Numbered from the stretch's first letter, positions 1-9,050 are shown. The stretch is DNA of 64,000 nucleotides from Candidatus Avimonas caecicola (GCA_904419875.1 CAJFTG010000001.1:1-64000), one strand, 5' to 3'. Translations and numbers: made by a program. The notes: generated by a model from the sequence alone, not told the origin.

Positions 1-182
1 GCTCCGCCTGCTTCACCGTCGCCTATGGGGACGAGGGCTTCACCTTCACCGTGCTGGGATACGGCCACGGCGTGGGGATGAGCCAGTACGGCGCGGATTA
101 CATGGCCCGCCAGGGCTCGGACTGGGAGGAAATCCTGCACTATTATTACAAGGGCGTGGTCATCACCGAGCCGTCCGCTTAA
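1..182 (+). CDS. SpoIID/LytB-family protein, C-terminal fragment
   Basis: Only the last 59 codons are in the window; the gene is cut by the left edge. The frame reads GYGHGVGMSQYGA, the hallmark C-terminal motif of the SpoIID/LytB family, followed by a short acidic stretch and HYYYKGV before the TAA stop. SpoIID is a lytic transglycosylase that degrades peptidoglycan during forespore engulfment; other members of the family act as LytB-like amidase enhancers. The motif is seen directly; the sporulation role is inferred from the family, and a LytB-like paralogue cannot be excluded from this fragment. A strong inverted repeat follows about 60 bp downstream, between this gene and the convergent kinase. 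Confidence 0.8.
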   Translation, partial: SACFTVAYGDEGFTFTVLGYGHGVGMSQYGADYMARQGSDWEEILHYYYKGVVITEPSA

Positions 183-242
183 CACGCAGGCGGAGCACCG
201 CCGCCGGCCCGCCGGGAACCGTGTGAAAAGGAGCAGAGATCA

Positions 243-275
243 AGGGGGCCGCCGCACAGGGTGCGGCGGCCCCCT
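243..275. terminator. Perfect 15-bp hairpin between convergent genes
   Basis: A perfect 15-bp inverted repeat (arms 243-257 and 261-275, loop AGG) lies between the SpoIID-like gene and the convergent kinase gene, overlapping the kinase stop codon by one base. No strong T-tract follows on either strand, so it may be a bidirectional 3' end stabiliser rather than a classical intrinsic terminator. Confidence 0.55.
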
Positions 276-1231
276 CAGCCGACCAGGGAACAAACCGCCG
301 CCGCCACCGGGCGGAACGAATCCAGCGAGGATAGCGGACAGGACAGCAGCCGCCCGCACACCGCCTCCAGCAGCTCCTGCCCGAAGCCGTGGAGAAACAG
401 TCCGGTCAGGCAGTCCCGCGCGAATTCCTCCGGCGGACGGGTGCCCCGGAAAAGGCGGCACAGCTCGGGGTCGAAGGCGAACAGGTCGAACAGAATCGGC
501 GGATAATCGTAGCAGCGGGGAGCCGCCACGGCGTCTGCAAAATCGATCAGGACCGGCCGCCCGTCCGGGGCGATCAGAACGTTGTCCCCGCAGACATCCC
601 CGTGGACATACGCCTCGTCCTGCGCGGGATTGTCCCGCAGCCAGGCGAGCCGTTGGGCCTGCAGGGAGGCGGGGAGCCGGGCCCAGCGGCGGTTGGCGGG
701 CGAACGGCAGGCTTCCGCCCGGCGGCGCAGAAGCGCCGCCGTTTCCCCCTCCTCCAGCGGCGGGCCGCTCAGACGGTCCAGAGACTCCCGCAGCCGGCGG
801 ACAAACGCCCGCCTTTCCCGGCCGCTCATTTGCCCGTTCTCCCGCAGCGCAGCTCCCGCCTCCCGGCCGGGCTGAAAGGCCGTGACCAGATAGGCGAAGC
901 GGTAACGGTCCCGGGCCACGCCCGCAGCCCGCGGTACAGGCGCCGCCACCCCGAGCCGGGCGGCGCGCTCCAGCCCGTACCGTTCCGCCTCAAAATCCCC
1001 CGAGGCGTCGATTCCCGACTCCGGCGGAGCGAAAATCTTGACGACCAGCTCCCCTGCCCGGCCGGCGCGGAACACCGCATTGGTCCCCGGACCGGCCGCG
1101 GTTACGGGGCCGTCCGCCGGCAGTCCCTCCTGCCGGAGTATTCCCCGCACCAGTCCCTCGAACGCCGGAAGGGAGCGGAAAAGGCGGCGCCAGGATTCCC
1201 AGCCGTCCAGACGCGCCCGAAAAAGCGCCAT
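275..1231 (-). CDS. Aminoglycoside phosphotransferase-like kinase (APH/choline kinase fold)
   Basis: The predicted 318-residue protein is a small-molecule kinase of the APH/choline-kinase superfamily. The catalytic loop is visible as HGDVCGDN near residue 207, with the metal-binding IDF about 18 residues further on. The ORF track extends it upstream through folE, but the ATG at 1231 is preceded by GGGGAG inside the end of folE and gives a domain-sized protein, so I chose that start. It begins only 5 bp after the folE stop and is probably cotranscribed with folE from the promoter at 1893-1921. The substrate is unknown. Most chromosomal members act on sugars, amino alcohols or other metabolites and not on antibiotics, so a resistance call would be unsupported. 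Confidence 0.8.
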   Translation of the reverse strand: MALFRARLDGWESWRRLFRSLPAFEGLVRGILRQEGLPADGPVTAAGPGTNAVFRAGRAGELVVKIFAPPESGIDASGDFEAERYGLERAARLGVAAPVPRAAGVARDRYRFAYLVTAFQPGREAGAALRENGQMSGRERRAFVRRLRESLDRLSGPPLEEGETAALLRRRAEACRSPANRRWARLPASLQAQRLAWLRDNPAQDEAYVHGDVCGDNVLIAPDGRPVLIDFADAVAAPRCYDYPPILFDLFAFDPELCRLFRGTRPPEEFARDCLTGLFLHGFGQELLEAVCGRLLSCPLSSLDSFRPVAAAVCSLVG

Positions 1232-1236
1232 CCGCT

Positions 1237-1797
1237 TTATCTCCCCGTCAGCAGCGACAGGGTTTCGGTCCGGCTGCGGGCGTCCGCTTTCATCCGGCCG
1301 CGCAGGGCGGAGGTCTGGGTGCGGGAACCCGCCGCCCGGGCCCCCCGCATGGTCATGCACAGGTGCTCCGCCTCGATAATCACCGCCACTCCCTGCGGGC
1401 GGAGTTCCTCCTCCAGAAAATCCGCCAGCTGGGCGGTCAGCCTCTCCTGCAGCTGCGGGCGGCGCGCAAAAGCGTTGACAATCCGCGCCAGCTTGGACAA
1501 GCCGATCACCCGGCCGTCCCGCGGGATATACGCAATATGGGCCACCCCGATAAAGGGAACCAGATGATGCTCGCACATCGAATACAGCGGGATGTCCCGC
1601 ACCGTGACCATCTCGTCGTGCCGGGTTTCATTGAACAGCTTCAGATGCCTGCGCGGGTCTTCCTCCAGCCCGGCGAAAATCTCCTCGTACATGTTCGCCA
1701 CCCGGCGGGGCGTTTCCACCAGCCCCTCGCGATCCGGGTCCTCTCCGATCGCTATCAGGATCTCCCGCACGGCGGCTTCAATCCTCTTCTTATCCAT
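1237..1797 (-). CDS. folE: GTP cyclohydrolase I
   Basis: This 186-residue protein converts GTP to 7,8-dihydroneopterin triphosphate, the first step of tetrahydrofolate (and pterin) synthesis. The family signatures are clear: [10 protein letters not shown] near residues 72-81 and the CMTMRG segment near 146, which supply the zinc ligands, plus the conserved GLSKLARIV stretch. Length matches the usual 180-220 residues. The ATG at 1797 is the only reasonable start. It is the first gene of a two-gene minus-strand unit with the downstream kinase and has a well-formed promoter about 100 bp upstream. No other folate genes are nearby. Confidence 0.95.
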   Translation of the reverse strand: MDKKRIEAAVREILIAIGEDPDREGLVETPRRVANMYEEIFAGLEEDPRRHLKLFNETRHDEMVTVRDIPLYSMCEHHLVPFIGVAHIAYIPRDGRVIGLSKLARIVNAFARRPQLQERLTAQLADFLEEELRPQGVAVIIEAEHLCMTMRGARAAGSRTQTSALRGRMKADARSRTETLSLLTGR

Positions 1798-1892
1798 CCT
1801 TACCCGATCACCCTTTCCGGCTCCCGCCGAAGGAAGACCCGCGCGGCCGCACGGCCTGTCCGCCAGCGACGCGTCCTTCCGATATGGTTTGT

Positions 1893-1921
1893 ATTATAAT
1901 CCCCGGCCGGCGCGCCGTCAA
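1893..1921 (-). promoter_or_regulatory. SigA-type promoter for folE
   Basis: On the minus strand TTGACG (1916-1921) and TATAAT (1893-1898) are separated by exactly 17 bp, a near-consensus vegetative promoter about 95 bp upstream of the folE start. The rest of 1798-2119 holds no convincing gene; it includes a pyrimidine-rich stretch around 1940-2010. Confidence 0.75.
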
Positions 1922-2119
1922 GCCGCAGGGGCGGGCAGTACCCCTCCCGCCTCTTTCCGTCCCTTCTCAACCCTTTTCAACCCTTCCCATCCCCTTCCTA
2001 TACCAGACCGCTCCCCTTCTTTCAGCACTCAGCTGTGCACTCCCGGAAAATGCACGGGGGATTTCGGCAATTGTGCATAGTTTTCCGCCATCTTCCTGCA
2101 AAAAAACGGATTTTCATAC

Positions 2120-2149
2120 TTGACAGACCCATTGCTCAGGAGATACAAT
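2120..2149 (+). promoter_or_regulatory. SigA-type promoter for rny
   Basis: TTGACA (2120-2125) and TACAAT (2144-2149) with an 18-bp spacer point at rny. The predicted transcript has an unusually long leader of about 230 nt that is rich in short GC hairpins and ends with the stem described at 2304. Confidence 0.7.
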
Positions 2150-2303
2150 ATGTGTTAAGGTTTTTGTCCCGCCGCCGCGGTTTCCGCGTTCGGTGCGAAC
2201 GGGCGTCAAGCTCCCGTTCCCGCCGCTGCGGGGCCGGAGGGCAGCGGCAGGTGGCGCTGCCGCGGACGAAACCGTTCGGGAATTCCAGCCCGAGAAATTG
2301 ACC

Positions 2304-2322
2304 GGGGGAGTCCCCCTCTTTT
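2304..2322 (+). promoter_or_regulatory. Small hairpin plus T-rich run in rny leader
   Basis: GGGGGAGTCCCCC followed by TCTTTTA forms a short GC stem with a three-base loop and a U-rich tail between the rny promoter and its start codon. It resembles a weak terminator and could attenuate transcription; the stem is only about 5 bp, so this is tentative. Confidence 0.3.
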
Positions 2323-2385
2323 ATACCAAATAAAGGAGAAAAAGACTTTGAAGAAAACGAACAGCAAGGAGGTGCAGCATTCAAC

Positions 2386-3954
2386 GTGACCGAGATCGTA
2401 ATACACATTCTGTTCTGCGTAGCGGGCCTGATCGTCGGCGGCCTGATCGCCGGCTTCGTGGCCTTTAAAGCGGGTATAACTCATAGAATGAAGACGGCGG
2501 AGGCCACCATCGGGTCGGCCGAGGCGGAAGCCGAACGAATCAAGAGCAATGCCAAAAGCGCAGCGGAATCCACCAAAAAGGACATCCTGCTGGAAGCCAA
2601 CAAGGAGGTTCAGCGGCAGCGCGCCGAAACCGAACGCGAGCTCAAGGAGCGCCGTTCCGACGTACAGCGCCAGGAGCGCCGTGTCCAGCAGAAGGAGGAG
2701 ACCCTCGACCGGAAAATCGAAAACTGCGAGAAGAAGGAAGAGGCGATCGCCGCCAAGCAGAAAAAGATCGACGCCACCCTGGAGGATGTGGAGAACATCA
2801 AGAAAGGCCAGTTCGAAATGCTGGAGCGGATTTCCGGCTTCACGGCCGAACAGGCGAAGGAGCACCTGCTCGGCAATCTGGAAAGCGAGCTGACCCATGA
2901 AAAGGCGCTGAAGATCAGCGAAATCGAGACCCAGCTGAAGGAGGAGGCGGACCAGCGCGCCCGCGACCTGATCTCCCACGCGATTCAGCGCTGCGCGGCC
3001 GACCAGGTGACGGAAACCACCGTTTCGGCCGTCCCGCTGCCCAACGACGAGATGAAGGGCCGCATCATCGGCCGCGAAGGCCGGAACATACGGGCGATCG
3101 AGACCCTCACCGGCGTGGATCTCATCATCGACGACACGCCCGAGGCGATCACCCTTTCCGGTTTTGATCCGGTGCGCCGTGAAATTGCCCGTATCGCGCT
3201 GGAGCGCCTGATCTCGGACGGGCGGATTCATCCGGCCCGGATCGAGGAAATGGTGGAAAAGGCTCGCCGCGAGGTGGAGGCCACCATCAAGCAGGAGGGA
3301 GAGCGCGCCGTGCTCGAAACCGGCCTGCACGGCATCCACCCCGAAATCATGCGGCTGCTCGGCCGGCTGCGTTACCGCACCAGCTACGGGCAGAACGTCC
3401 TCAACCATTCGATGGAGGTGGCCTTCCTCTCCGGCATGATGGCCAGCGAGCTGGGCATCGATCCGGTGATCGCCCGCCGCGCCGGCCTTCTGCACGACAT
3501 CGGCAAGGCCGTCGACCACGAAATTGAGGGTTCCCACGTGGAAATCGGCGTGGATATCGCCCGCAAGTACAAGGAAAGTGAAGCGGTGATTCACGCCATC
3601 CAGGCCCACCACGGCGACGTGGAGGCCAAAACCGTGGTCGCCTGTCTGGTTCAGGCGGCGGACGCCATCTCCGCCGCGCGCCCGGGCGCCCGGCGTGAAA
3701 ACCTGGAGAACTACATCAAGCGTCTGGAAAAGCTTGAAGAGATCGCCAACGAGTTCCCCGGTGTGGAACGCTCCTTTGCCATTCAGGCTGGGCGGGAGGT
3801 CCGCATTATCGTGCGTCCCGAAACGGTCAGCGACGATCAGATGGTCCTGCTTGCCCGGGAGATCGCCAAGAAAATCGAGGCCAACCTCGATTATCCCGGC
3901 CAGATCAAGGTCAACCTGATCCGCGAAAACCGCGCCGTCGATTACGCGAAATAA
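2386..3954 (+). CDS. rny: Ribonuclease Y
   Basis: This 522-residue membrane-anchored endoribonuclease initiates mRNA turnover in Firmicutes. Domain order is typical: one N-terminal transmembrane helix (about residues 3-25), a long charged coiled coil (about 30-200), a KH RNA-binding domain with [15 protein letters not shown] near 224, and a phosphohydrolase HD domain with [12 protein letters not shown] near 370. The length equals the usual 515-520 residues. Translation starts at GTG 2386, placed about 11 bp after AAGGAGGTG. A strong terminator follows and ymdB comes next, the same order as in Bacillus subtilis (ymdA-ymdB), although here the two genes have separate promoters. Confidence 0.97.
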   Translation: MTEIVIHILFCVAGLIVGGLIAGFVAFKAGITHRMKTAEATIGSAEAEAERIKSNAKSAAESTKKDILLEANKEVQRQRAETERELKERRSDVQRQERRVQQKEETLDRKIENCEKKEEAIAAKQKKIDATLEDVENIKKGQFEMLERISGFTAEQAKEHLLGNLESELTHEKALKISEIETQLKEEADQRARDLISHAIQRCAADQVTETTVSAVPLPNDEMKGRIIGREGRNIRAIETLTGVDLIIDDTPEAITLSGFDPVRREIARIALERLISDGRIHPARIEEMVEKARREVEATIKQEGERAVLETGLHGIHPEIMRLLGRLRYRTSYGQNVLNHSMEVAFLSGMMASELGIDPVIARRAGLLHDIGKAVDHEIEGSHVEIGVDIARKYKESEAVIHAIQAHHGDVEAKTVVACLVQAADAISAARPGARRENLENYIKRLEKLEEIANEFPGVERSFAIQAGREVRIIVRPETVSDDQMVLLAREIAKKIEANLDYPGQIKVNLIRENRAVDYAK

Positions 3955-3980
3955 GCGGCCTGTCTTCTTTTAGGAAAAAA

Positions 3981-4012
3981 GGGTCCGGAACGAACTGTTC
4001 CGGGCCCTTTTC
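3981..4012 (+). terminator. Intrinsic terminator after rny
   Basis: The arms GGGTCCGGAAC (3981-3991) and GTTCCGGGCCC (3997-4007) form a stem with a G-T pair, followed by TTTTCC. About 25 bp separates it from the rny stop codon. The stretch 4013-4205 after it shows no gene. Confidence 0.85.
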
Positions 4013-4205
4013 CGCGTTCGGGAGGCGCCTTCCCCTGCCCGCCGGATAAGCCGGTGGCCGCCGCCCCGGTCCCGGCCGGCCTTGCTCCTGCCGCATGCAT
4101 AAACCCCGGCGAAACGTCCCATGCTATCGGCGGAAGCCCCCGCCCTGGCGGCCCTGTGCAAAGGCTGCCGGAACCGCGGAATCTCCCGCCTTTTCAAAAC
4201 CGGCA

Positions 4206-4233
4206 TTGATTTTCCAGAAATTTATGGTATGAT
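4206..4233 (+). promoter_or_regulatory. Candidate promoter for ymdB
   Basis: TTGATT (4206-4211) and TATGAT (4228-4233) with a 16-bp spacer lie in a locally AT-rich island in otherwise GC-rich DNA, about 95 bp upstream of the ymdB start. Confidence 0.55.
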
Positions 4234-4327
4234 ATAAATTGTATGGCGACTGACTGCCATTCAATGAAGGCGAGGGTTTCCGTCTCACACACCGTACCGG
4301 AGCCGATGAACAGTGAGGAGGAAACCG

Positions 4328-5098
4328 GTGAAAATTCTTTGTGTCGGAGACGTGGTCGGCAGCGCCGGCTGCGCTCATCTGCGAAAAACGCTCCCCGGCA
4401 TCAAGCGCCTGTACGGCGTGGACGTCTGTATTGTCAACGGGGAAAACGCGGCGGACGGCAACGGCATGACGCCTGCGGCGGCCGAGCATATCCTCGACAG
4501 CGGCGCGGATGTGATCACCGGCGGCAACCATACCTTCCGCCGGCGGGAGCTCTACGATGTGCTGGATAAAAACCCTGCCCTTCTGCGCCCGGCCAATTAC
4601 CCCCCTTCCGCCCCCGGCCGCGGCTTGTGCATGGTAGACCGCGGCCGCTATCAGGTCGCCGTTATCAACCTGATCGGCGTGGTATACATGGAACCGCTCG
4701 CCTGTCCCTTCGATACGCTGGACCGCCTCCTCCGGGAGGCCGGGAATCCCCGTTTCTGCGTGGTGGACTTCCACGCGGAGGCGACGGCGGAGAAAAAAGC
4801 CCTCGCCTATTACGCCGACGGGCGGATTTCCGCCCTGGTCGGCACCCACACCCATGTACAGACGGCGGACGAACAAATCCTTCCCCAAGGCACCGGCTTC
4901 CTGACCGACGTGGGAATGACCGGCCCCCTGCACTCGGTGCTGGGCGTCAAACCGGAGCAATCAATCGCCAAAATGCACGGCAAGCTCCCCGTGCGTTTCA
5001 GCACAGCGGAAGGCCCCTGCCGGATGGACGCCGTGCTGCTGACGCTGGACGACGCCAGCGGGAAAGCCGTCGCCGTTGAGCGCGTTAACGTGCAGTAA
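4328..5098 (+). CDS. ymdB: YmdB-family metallophosphoesterase (cyclic nucleotide phosphodiesterase)
   Basis: A 256-residue TIGR00282/YmdB-type metallophosphoesterase. Metal-binding motifs are visible in order: CVGDVVG (residues 5-11), NGENAADGNG (about 38-47), GGNHTF (about 65) and GTHTHVQTAD (about 171). In B. subtilis YmdB hydrolyses 2',3'-cyclic nucleotides and influences RNase Y-linked choices between motility and biofilm. The ORF track begins at GTG 4313, but that codon lies inside the ribosome binding site; GTG 4328, 6 bp after AGGAGG, is the better start and removes only five residues. Its location directly after rny supports the assignment. Confidence 0.93.
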   Translation: MKILCVGDVVGSAGCAHLRKTLPGIKRLYGVDVCIVNGENAADGNGMTPAAAEHILDSGADVITGGNHTFRRRELYDVLDKNPALLRPANYPPSAPGRGLCMVDRGRYQVAVINLIGVVYMEPLACPFDTLDRLLREAGNPRFCVVDFHAEATAEKKALAYYADGRISALVGTHTHVQTADEQILPQGTGFLTDVGMTGPLHSVLGVKPEQSIAKMHGKLPVRFSTAEGPCRMDAVLLTLDDASGKAVAVERVNVQ

Positions 5099-5310
5099 TC
5101 CGCAGCGGCCGCATCGTAACCCACGGCGGCGGTCAATCGGATAAGTTCCCGGGAGCTTTCAAGGCGCGGCATTCCCGTTTTGGCAGCGGTCCGGCGGACG
5201 CGGCCGGCATGGCCTTCCCGCTGCGGGTGGGCGTACCGGCGTAAAGCCGGGCAATGTTCCCTCTTTATTTTGACAGGCTAACAATCTTTGCGTGCGGAAG
5301 GAGAATCGCT

Positions 5311-6849
5311 TTGCTCCCCTGGAACCGTTGGAAACGCTGGGCCGCCCTGGCCGGAGCGATGGCGCTCCTCGCGTCCCTGGCGGGATGTTCCACCCTGCCC
5401 AAAAGCTATTACGAAAATTCTTCGGAGGAATCCTCCGAACCGGCCGAAAGCAGCGGGCCCTCCGTCGAGGAACCGGCGCAAAGGGCGCTCACCCTGTGCT
5501 ACAGCAGCGGCGACACGCTCAATCCCTTCACCGCCGCCACCCGCAGCAATCTGTCGCTGGCCTCGCTGCTCTATCAGGGACTCACGGCGCTGGACGACGG
5601 CTGGGTCCCCCAGCCCTCCCTGGCCTCCTCGGTCAGCGTGTCCGCCGGGTCGGTGACGGCCGTGCTGCGGGAAGACGCGGTTTTCTCCGACGGCTCCCCG
5701 GTCACCGCGGCGGATGCAGCCGCCTCCTACCGGGCGGCGAAATCGTCCTCCAATTACGCGGCGCTGCTGGAAAACGTGACCGGCGTTTCGGCGGACAAAG
5801 ACGGCCGCACGCTGACCTTTTCCCTGTCCTCCCCCGATCCCAACGCGGCCGCCTGCCTCTCTTTTCCCGTAATCAAGGAGGGGACGGAGAGCAATCCGGT
5901 CGGCAGCGGCCCTTATGTGTTCACCAAAGAGGGTTCGGCGGCGCTGACCGCCAACCCGCACTATTCCGGGCCGCTCGCCAATGAAACCATCCAGCTCAAG
6001 GACTATCCGGAGGGGGACACCACCATCCGCGCGCTGGAAAGCGGGACCATCAGCTTTTACTTTGACGACCTCTCCAGCGGGGATATCCCCCGCACCTCCA
6101 GCGCCAACATCAGCGTCCCCCTGAATTCGCTGGTTTTCCTCGGCGTGAACAGCCGGAGGGCCCCGCTCTCGGACGCTGCGGTGCGGCAGGCGGTCTCGGC
6201 GGCGGTCAGCCGTTCCGAACTGGCCGCCAATGCCTTCGCCGGCCGGGCGCAGCCCGCCGTCTCCCCTTTCAGCGCCCAATGGGAGCCGGCTGTCGAATTA
6301 ACGGGATTTGACGCAAACGAAAATATTGCGGTAGCGGTTGCACAATTGGAACAAGCAGGTTATAATAATACGGATGAAGATTCCTCTAATGGAAAATCGC
6401 TTTCCCTGGAGCTGCTCGTCAGCGACTCAAATAGTTTCCGCACCGCGGCGGCGGAGCTGCTGGTTCAGCAGCTTTCCAAGGCGGGGATCACGGTCGAGGT
6501 TGCCGCCGTACCCTTTGCAGAATATGAGGAGCGTTTGGCGGACGGGGAGTTTGACCTGTATCTGGGGGAAATCCGCCTTTCGGCCCATATGAGCCTTCGG
6601 CCTCTGTTCTCCTCCGGCGGCGCGGCCTCGTACGGCGTGAACACCGGCGGAGCCGCCGCCGCGGCCTATACGGAATACAGGAACGGGCAAAAGACGCTGG
6701 CGGAATTTGTCCAGGCGTTCGCGGACGATCTGCCGTATATCCCCCTGTGCTGGCGGGACGGGCTGGCGGCCTACGACCGCTCCCTGTCCGGCGTGACCCC
6801 CACGGCGTTCGACAGCTATTACGGGATCGGGAGCTGGAGCTTTTCTTAA
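5311..6849 (+). CDS. Orphan family-5 solute-binding lipoprotein (oligopeptide/nickel type)
   Basis: A 512-residue SBP_bac_5-type lipoprotein. From TTG 5311, 7 bp after GGAAGGAG, it shows a basic N-terminus, a hydrophobic helix and the lipobox LAGC with Cys26, then a Ser/Glu-rich linker and the periplasmic-binding fold, including LYQGLTALDD and GSGPYVF, typical of Dpp/Opp-like binding proteins. It should bind a peptide or small ligand at the outer face of the membrane. No permease or ATPase lies beside it, so either it serves a transporter encoded elsewhere or it has another role. A short stretch near 6298-6410 is much more AT-rich than the rest of the gene. Confidence 0.85.
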   Translation: MLPWNRWKRWAALAGAMALLASLAGCSTLPKSYYENSSEESSEPAESSGPSVEEPAQRALTLCYSSGDTLNPFTAATRSNLSLASLLYQGLTALDDGWVPQPSLASSVSVSAGSVTAVLREDAVFSDGSPVTAADAAASYRAAKSSSNYAALLENVTGVSADKDGRTLTFSLSSPDPNAAACLSFPVIKEGTESNPVGSGPYVFTKEGSAALTANPHYSGPLANETIQLKDYPEGDTTIRALESGTISFYFDDLSSGDIPRTSSANISVPLNSLVFLGVNSRRAPLSDAAVRQAVSAAVSRSELAANAFAGRAQPAVSPFSAQWEPAVELTGFDANENIAVAVAQLEQAGYNNTDEDSSNGKSLSLELLVSDSNSFRTAAAELLVQQLSKAGITVEVAAVPFAEYEERLADGEFDLYLGEIRLSAHMSLRPLFSSGGAASYGVNTGGAAAAAYTEYRNGQKTLAEFVQAFADDLPYIPLCWRDGLAAYDRSLSGVTPTAFDSYYGIGSWSFS

Positions 6850-6860
6850 AATCCACCGCC

Positions 6861-6889
6861 TTTCCGCCGGCGGGTTCCGCCGGCGGAAA
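6861..6889. terminator. Perfect 13-bp hairpin between SBP and asp23
   Basis: TTTCCGCCGGCGG and CCGCCGGCGGAAA form a perfect 13-bp stem with loop GTT immediately after the binding-protein gene. A T-tract is lacking, so it is either an mRNA-stabilising 3' end or a weak terminator ahead of asp23. Confidence 0.5.
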
Positions 6890-6917
6890 AGAGCATCGGA
6901 AAGGCAGGTTACTGAAT

Positions 6918-7271
6918 ATGATTCGATTGGAAAACCATCTGGGCGCCATTGAGATTTCGCAGGAATATTTCGCGTATCTCGTGGGGAACGCCGCTTCCTC
7001 CTGCTACGGCGTGGCCGGCATGATGAAAAGCGGCGCAAAGCAGGGGCTGCGTTCGCTGATTTCCCGCCGCACCTATGCGGACGAGGGAGTCCGGGTGCGC
7101 GGCGAAGGCGACAAGCTGATTATCGACCTGCATATTTCGGTGATTTACGGGATGAATATATCCGCCATTGCCAAAAGCATTGTCAACAAGGTGCGCTATA
7201 CCGTCGAGGAAGCCACCGGCCTTCAGGTTAAAAAAGTCAATGTTTTTGTGGACGGGATGAAGTCCGAATAA
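6918..7271 (+). CDS. Asp23/Gls24 family envelope stress protein
   Basis: A 117-residue Asp23/Gls24 (DUF322) protein similar to B. subtilis YloU. Features include an IEISQEYF start region, the central IDLHISVIYGMNI strand pair and the C-terminal VKKVNVFVDGM. Such proteins are membrane-associated and linked to cell-envelope homeostasis. The track ORF starts at 6747 inside the preceding gene; ATG 6918, after a modest GGCAGG site, gives the family length and is preferred. It is followed 63 bp later by a DAK2/FakA-like kinase, the conserved yloU-yloV pair. Confidence 0.9.
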   Translation: MIRLENHLGAIEISQEYFAYLVGNAASSCYGVAGMMKSGAKQGLRSLISRRTYADEGVRVRGEGDKLIIDLHISVIYGMNISAIAKSIVNKVRYTVEEATGLQVKKVNVFVDGMKSE

Positions 7272-7334
7272 ATCGGTGCGGCCTGACCGGCGGCGCCGTG
7301 CCGCGGTGGAGCACCTGCTAAGGGAGTGCTTAAG

Positions 7335-9002
7335 TTGATTCAAGGTAAAACTCTGCGCGACGCGATGATTTCCGCGTCCAATTGTCTCGCCAAGGCGAAG
7401 CATTCGGTGGATGAGCTGAATATTTTCCCGGTTCCCGACGGGGACACCGGCACGAATATGTCCATGACCCTTTCCGCCGCCGCGCGGGAGCTGTCCCGCC
7501 TGAGCGACCCGACCGTCACCGAGACCGCGGACGTCGCCTCCGCCGCCCTGCTCCGCGGCGCGCGCGGGAATTCCGGCGTCATCCTGTCCCTGCTGTTCCG
7601 CGGGTTTTCCAAGGGGCTGAAAGGGAAGAAGGAAGCCGACGGCGCCGAACTGGCCGCCGCCTTCACCCTGGGCGTGGAGGCCGCGTACAAAGCGGTCATG
7701 AAACCGACGGAGGGCACCATCCTGACCGTGGCGCGGGAAGCGGCGGCCAAGGGCCGCGAGAAAGCGGAATCCGCTCCGGAGGTCTCTCCCGTGTGGGAGG
7801 CGATCTGCGCGGAAGCGGAAGCATCCCTTCAGCGCACGCCGGAGCTGCTGCCCGTGCTGAAAAAGGCGGGCGTGGTGGACGCGGGCGGACAGGGGCTGTG
7901 CATCATCCTGCGCGCCATGCAGAATATTTTTGAGGGCGGCCCCATGGAGGAAAGCGCGGAAGCCGCCTCCCCCGCCGCCGCGCCGGCCAAATCGGTCAGC
8001 GCCGCCGGATCGTTCGAAACCGAGATCACCTTTACCTACTGCACGGAATTCATCGTTGGCCGCGAAAAGGGCAACACCCGCGATCCCCTGCGGCTGCGCG
8101 CTTACCTGGAATCCATCGGCGACTGCGTGGTCGTGGTGGACGACGACGAAATTATCAAGGTCCACGTCCATACCAACGACCCCGGCAAAGCCCTGTCGGA
8201 GGGTGTAAAATACGGCCAGTTCGAAACCGTGAAGGTGGAAAACATGCGTATCCAGCACGCCAATGCCGCCTGGGTGCCGGAAGAGGCCGCCGGACCGGCG
8301 GCGCCTCAGCGGGCCGAGCCGGAAAATGAGGTGGGCTTCGTCGCCGTGGCGGCGGGCGAGGGACTGCGCACCCTGTTCACCGACCTCGGCTGCGAAAGCG
8401 TCGTTTCGGGGGGGCAGACGATGAATCCCTCCACCGACGATATCCTCAACGCCATCCAGGCCACTCCCGCCAAGGTGGTTTATGTGCTGCCCAACAATAA
8501 AAATATCATCCTGGCGGCGGAGCAGGCGGTGCCTCTGGCCGACCGGAAGGTCCATGTCCTGCAGACGCGCACTATCCCCCAGGGGATTTCCGCCATGCTG
8601 AGCTTCGACCCCGACGCGTCGGAGGAGGAAAACCTGCTTAACATGATGAAGGCGGCAGACAACGTTTCCACCGGGTCGGTCACCTTTGCGGCCAGGGACA
8701 GCGAATTCGGCGGGCAAAGCATCAAGGAAGGGGAAATCCTTGCGCTGGAAAACGGCAAAGTGGTTTTCAGCGACTCCGATGTCCACCATGCGACTGTCAA
8801 GCTGGCCAAAAGCATTATCAACACCCGGAAAATCACCGGAAAAGAGGTCAACTTTATCACCCTGATTTATGGGGAAAAGATCAGCGAGGCCGAAGCGGCG
8901 GCCGTTCGGGACGCCGTCCAGGCCAAGGCGGGCGACACCGTGGACATCACCATTGTCAACGGCGGCCAGCCGGTATACTATTACTTCCTTTCGGTGGAAT
9001 AA
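7335..9002 (+). CDS. DAK2/DegV-domain kinase, FakA-like (YloV family)
   Basis: A protein of about 555 residues of the YloV/FakA family. The N-terminal DhaL/DAK2 kinase domain carries FPVPDGDTGTNM at about residues 31-42, whose aspartates bind the Mg-ATP cluster, and RGARGNSGVILS. A central DAK1-like segment and a C-terminal domain follow. In Staphylococcus aureus FakA phosphorylates fatty acids presented by FakB proteins; that activity is inferred here. I prefer TTG 7335, placed 8 bp after AGGGAG, over GTG 7326, which overlaps the ribosome binding site. An efficient terminator follows. The order asp23-like, fakA-like, (deacetylase), recG matches a conserved Firmicute arrangement. Confidence 0.9.
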   Translation: MIQGKTLRDAMISASNCLAKAKHSVDELNIFPVPDGDTGTNMSMTLSAAARELSRLSDPTVTETADVASAALLRGARGNSGVILSLLFRGFSKGLKGKKEADGAELAAAFTLGVEAAYKAVMKPTEGTILTVAREAAAKGREKAESAPEVSPVWEAICAEAEASLQRTPELLPVLKKAGVVDAGGQGLCIILRAMQNIFEGGPMEESAEAASPAAAPAKSVSAAGSFETEITFTYCTEFIVGREKGNTRDPLRLRAYLESIGDCVVVVDDDEIIKVHVHTNDPGKALSEGVKYGQFETVKVENMRIQHANAAWVPEEAAGPAAPQRAEPENEVGFVAVAAGEGLRTLFTDLGCESVVSGGQTMNPSTDDILNAIQATPAKVVYVLPNNKNIILAAEQAVPLADRKVHVLQTRTIPQGISAMLSFDPDASEEENLLNMMKAADNVSTGSVTFAARDSEFGGQSIKEGEILALENGKVVFSDSDVHHATVKLAKSIINTRKITGKEVNFITLIYGEKISEAEAAAVRDAVQAKAGDTVDITIVNGGQPVYYYFLSVE

Positions 9003-9016
9003 CCCTTGATGAACGA

Positions 9017-9048
9017 AACCCGGCCCGAGAAAATCGGGCCGGGTTTTT
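9017..9048 (+). terminator. Intrinsic terminator after fakA-like gene
   Basis: AACCCGGCCCGA (9017-9028) pairs with TCGGGCCGGGTT (9034-9045), loop GAAAA, followed by TTT. It lies 15 bp after the stop codon. Confidence 0.9.
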
Positions 9049-9050
9049 GC

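Noticed and set aside
275-1231. Antibiotic resistance call for the APH-like kinase
   Set aside because: Only superfamily motifs are present and the gene is coupled to folE; nothing indicates aminoglycoside specificity.
1798-1890. Tetrahydrofolate riboswitch in the folE leader
   Set aside because: The leader is short and lacks the conserved pattern I would expect; no convincing fold was found by eye.
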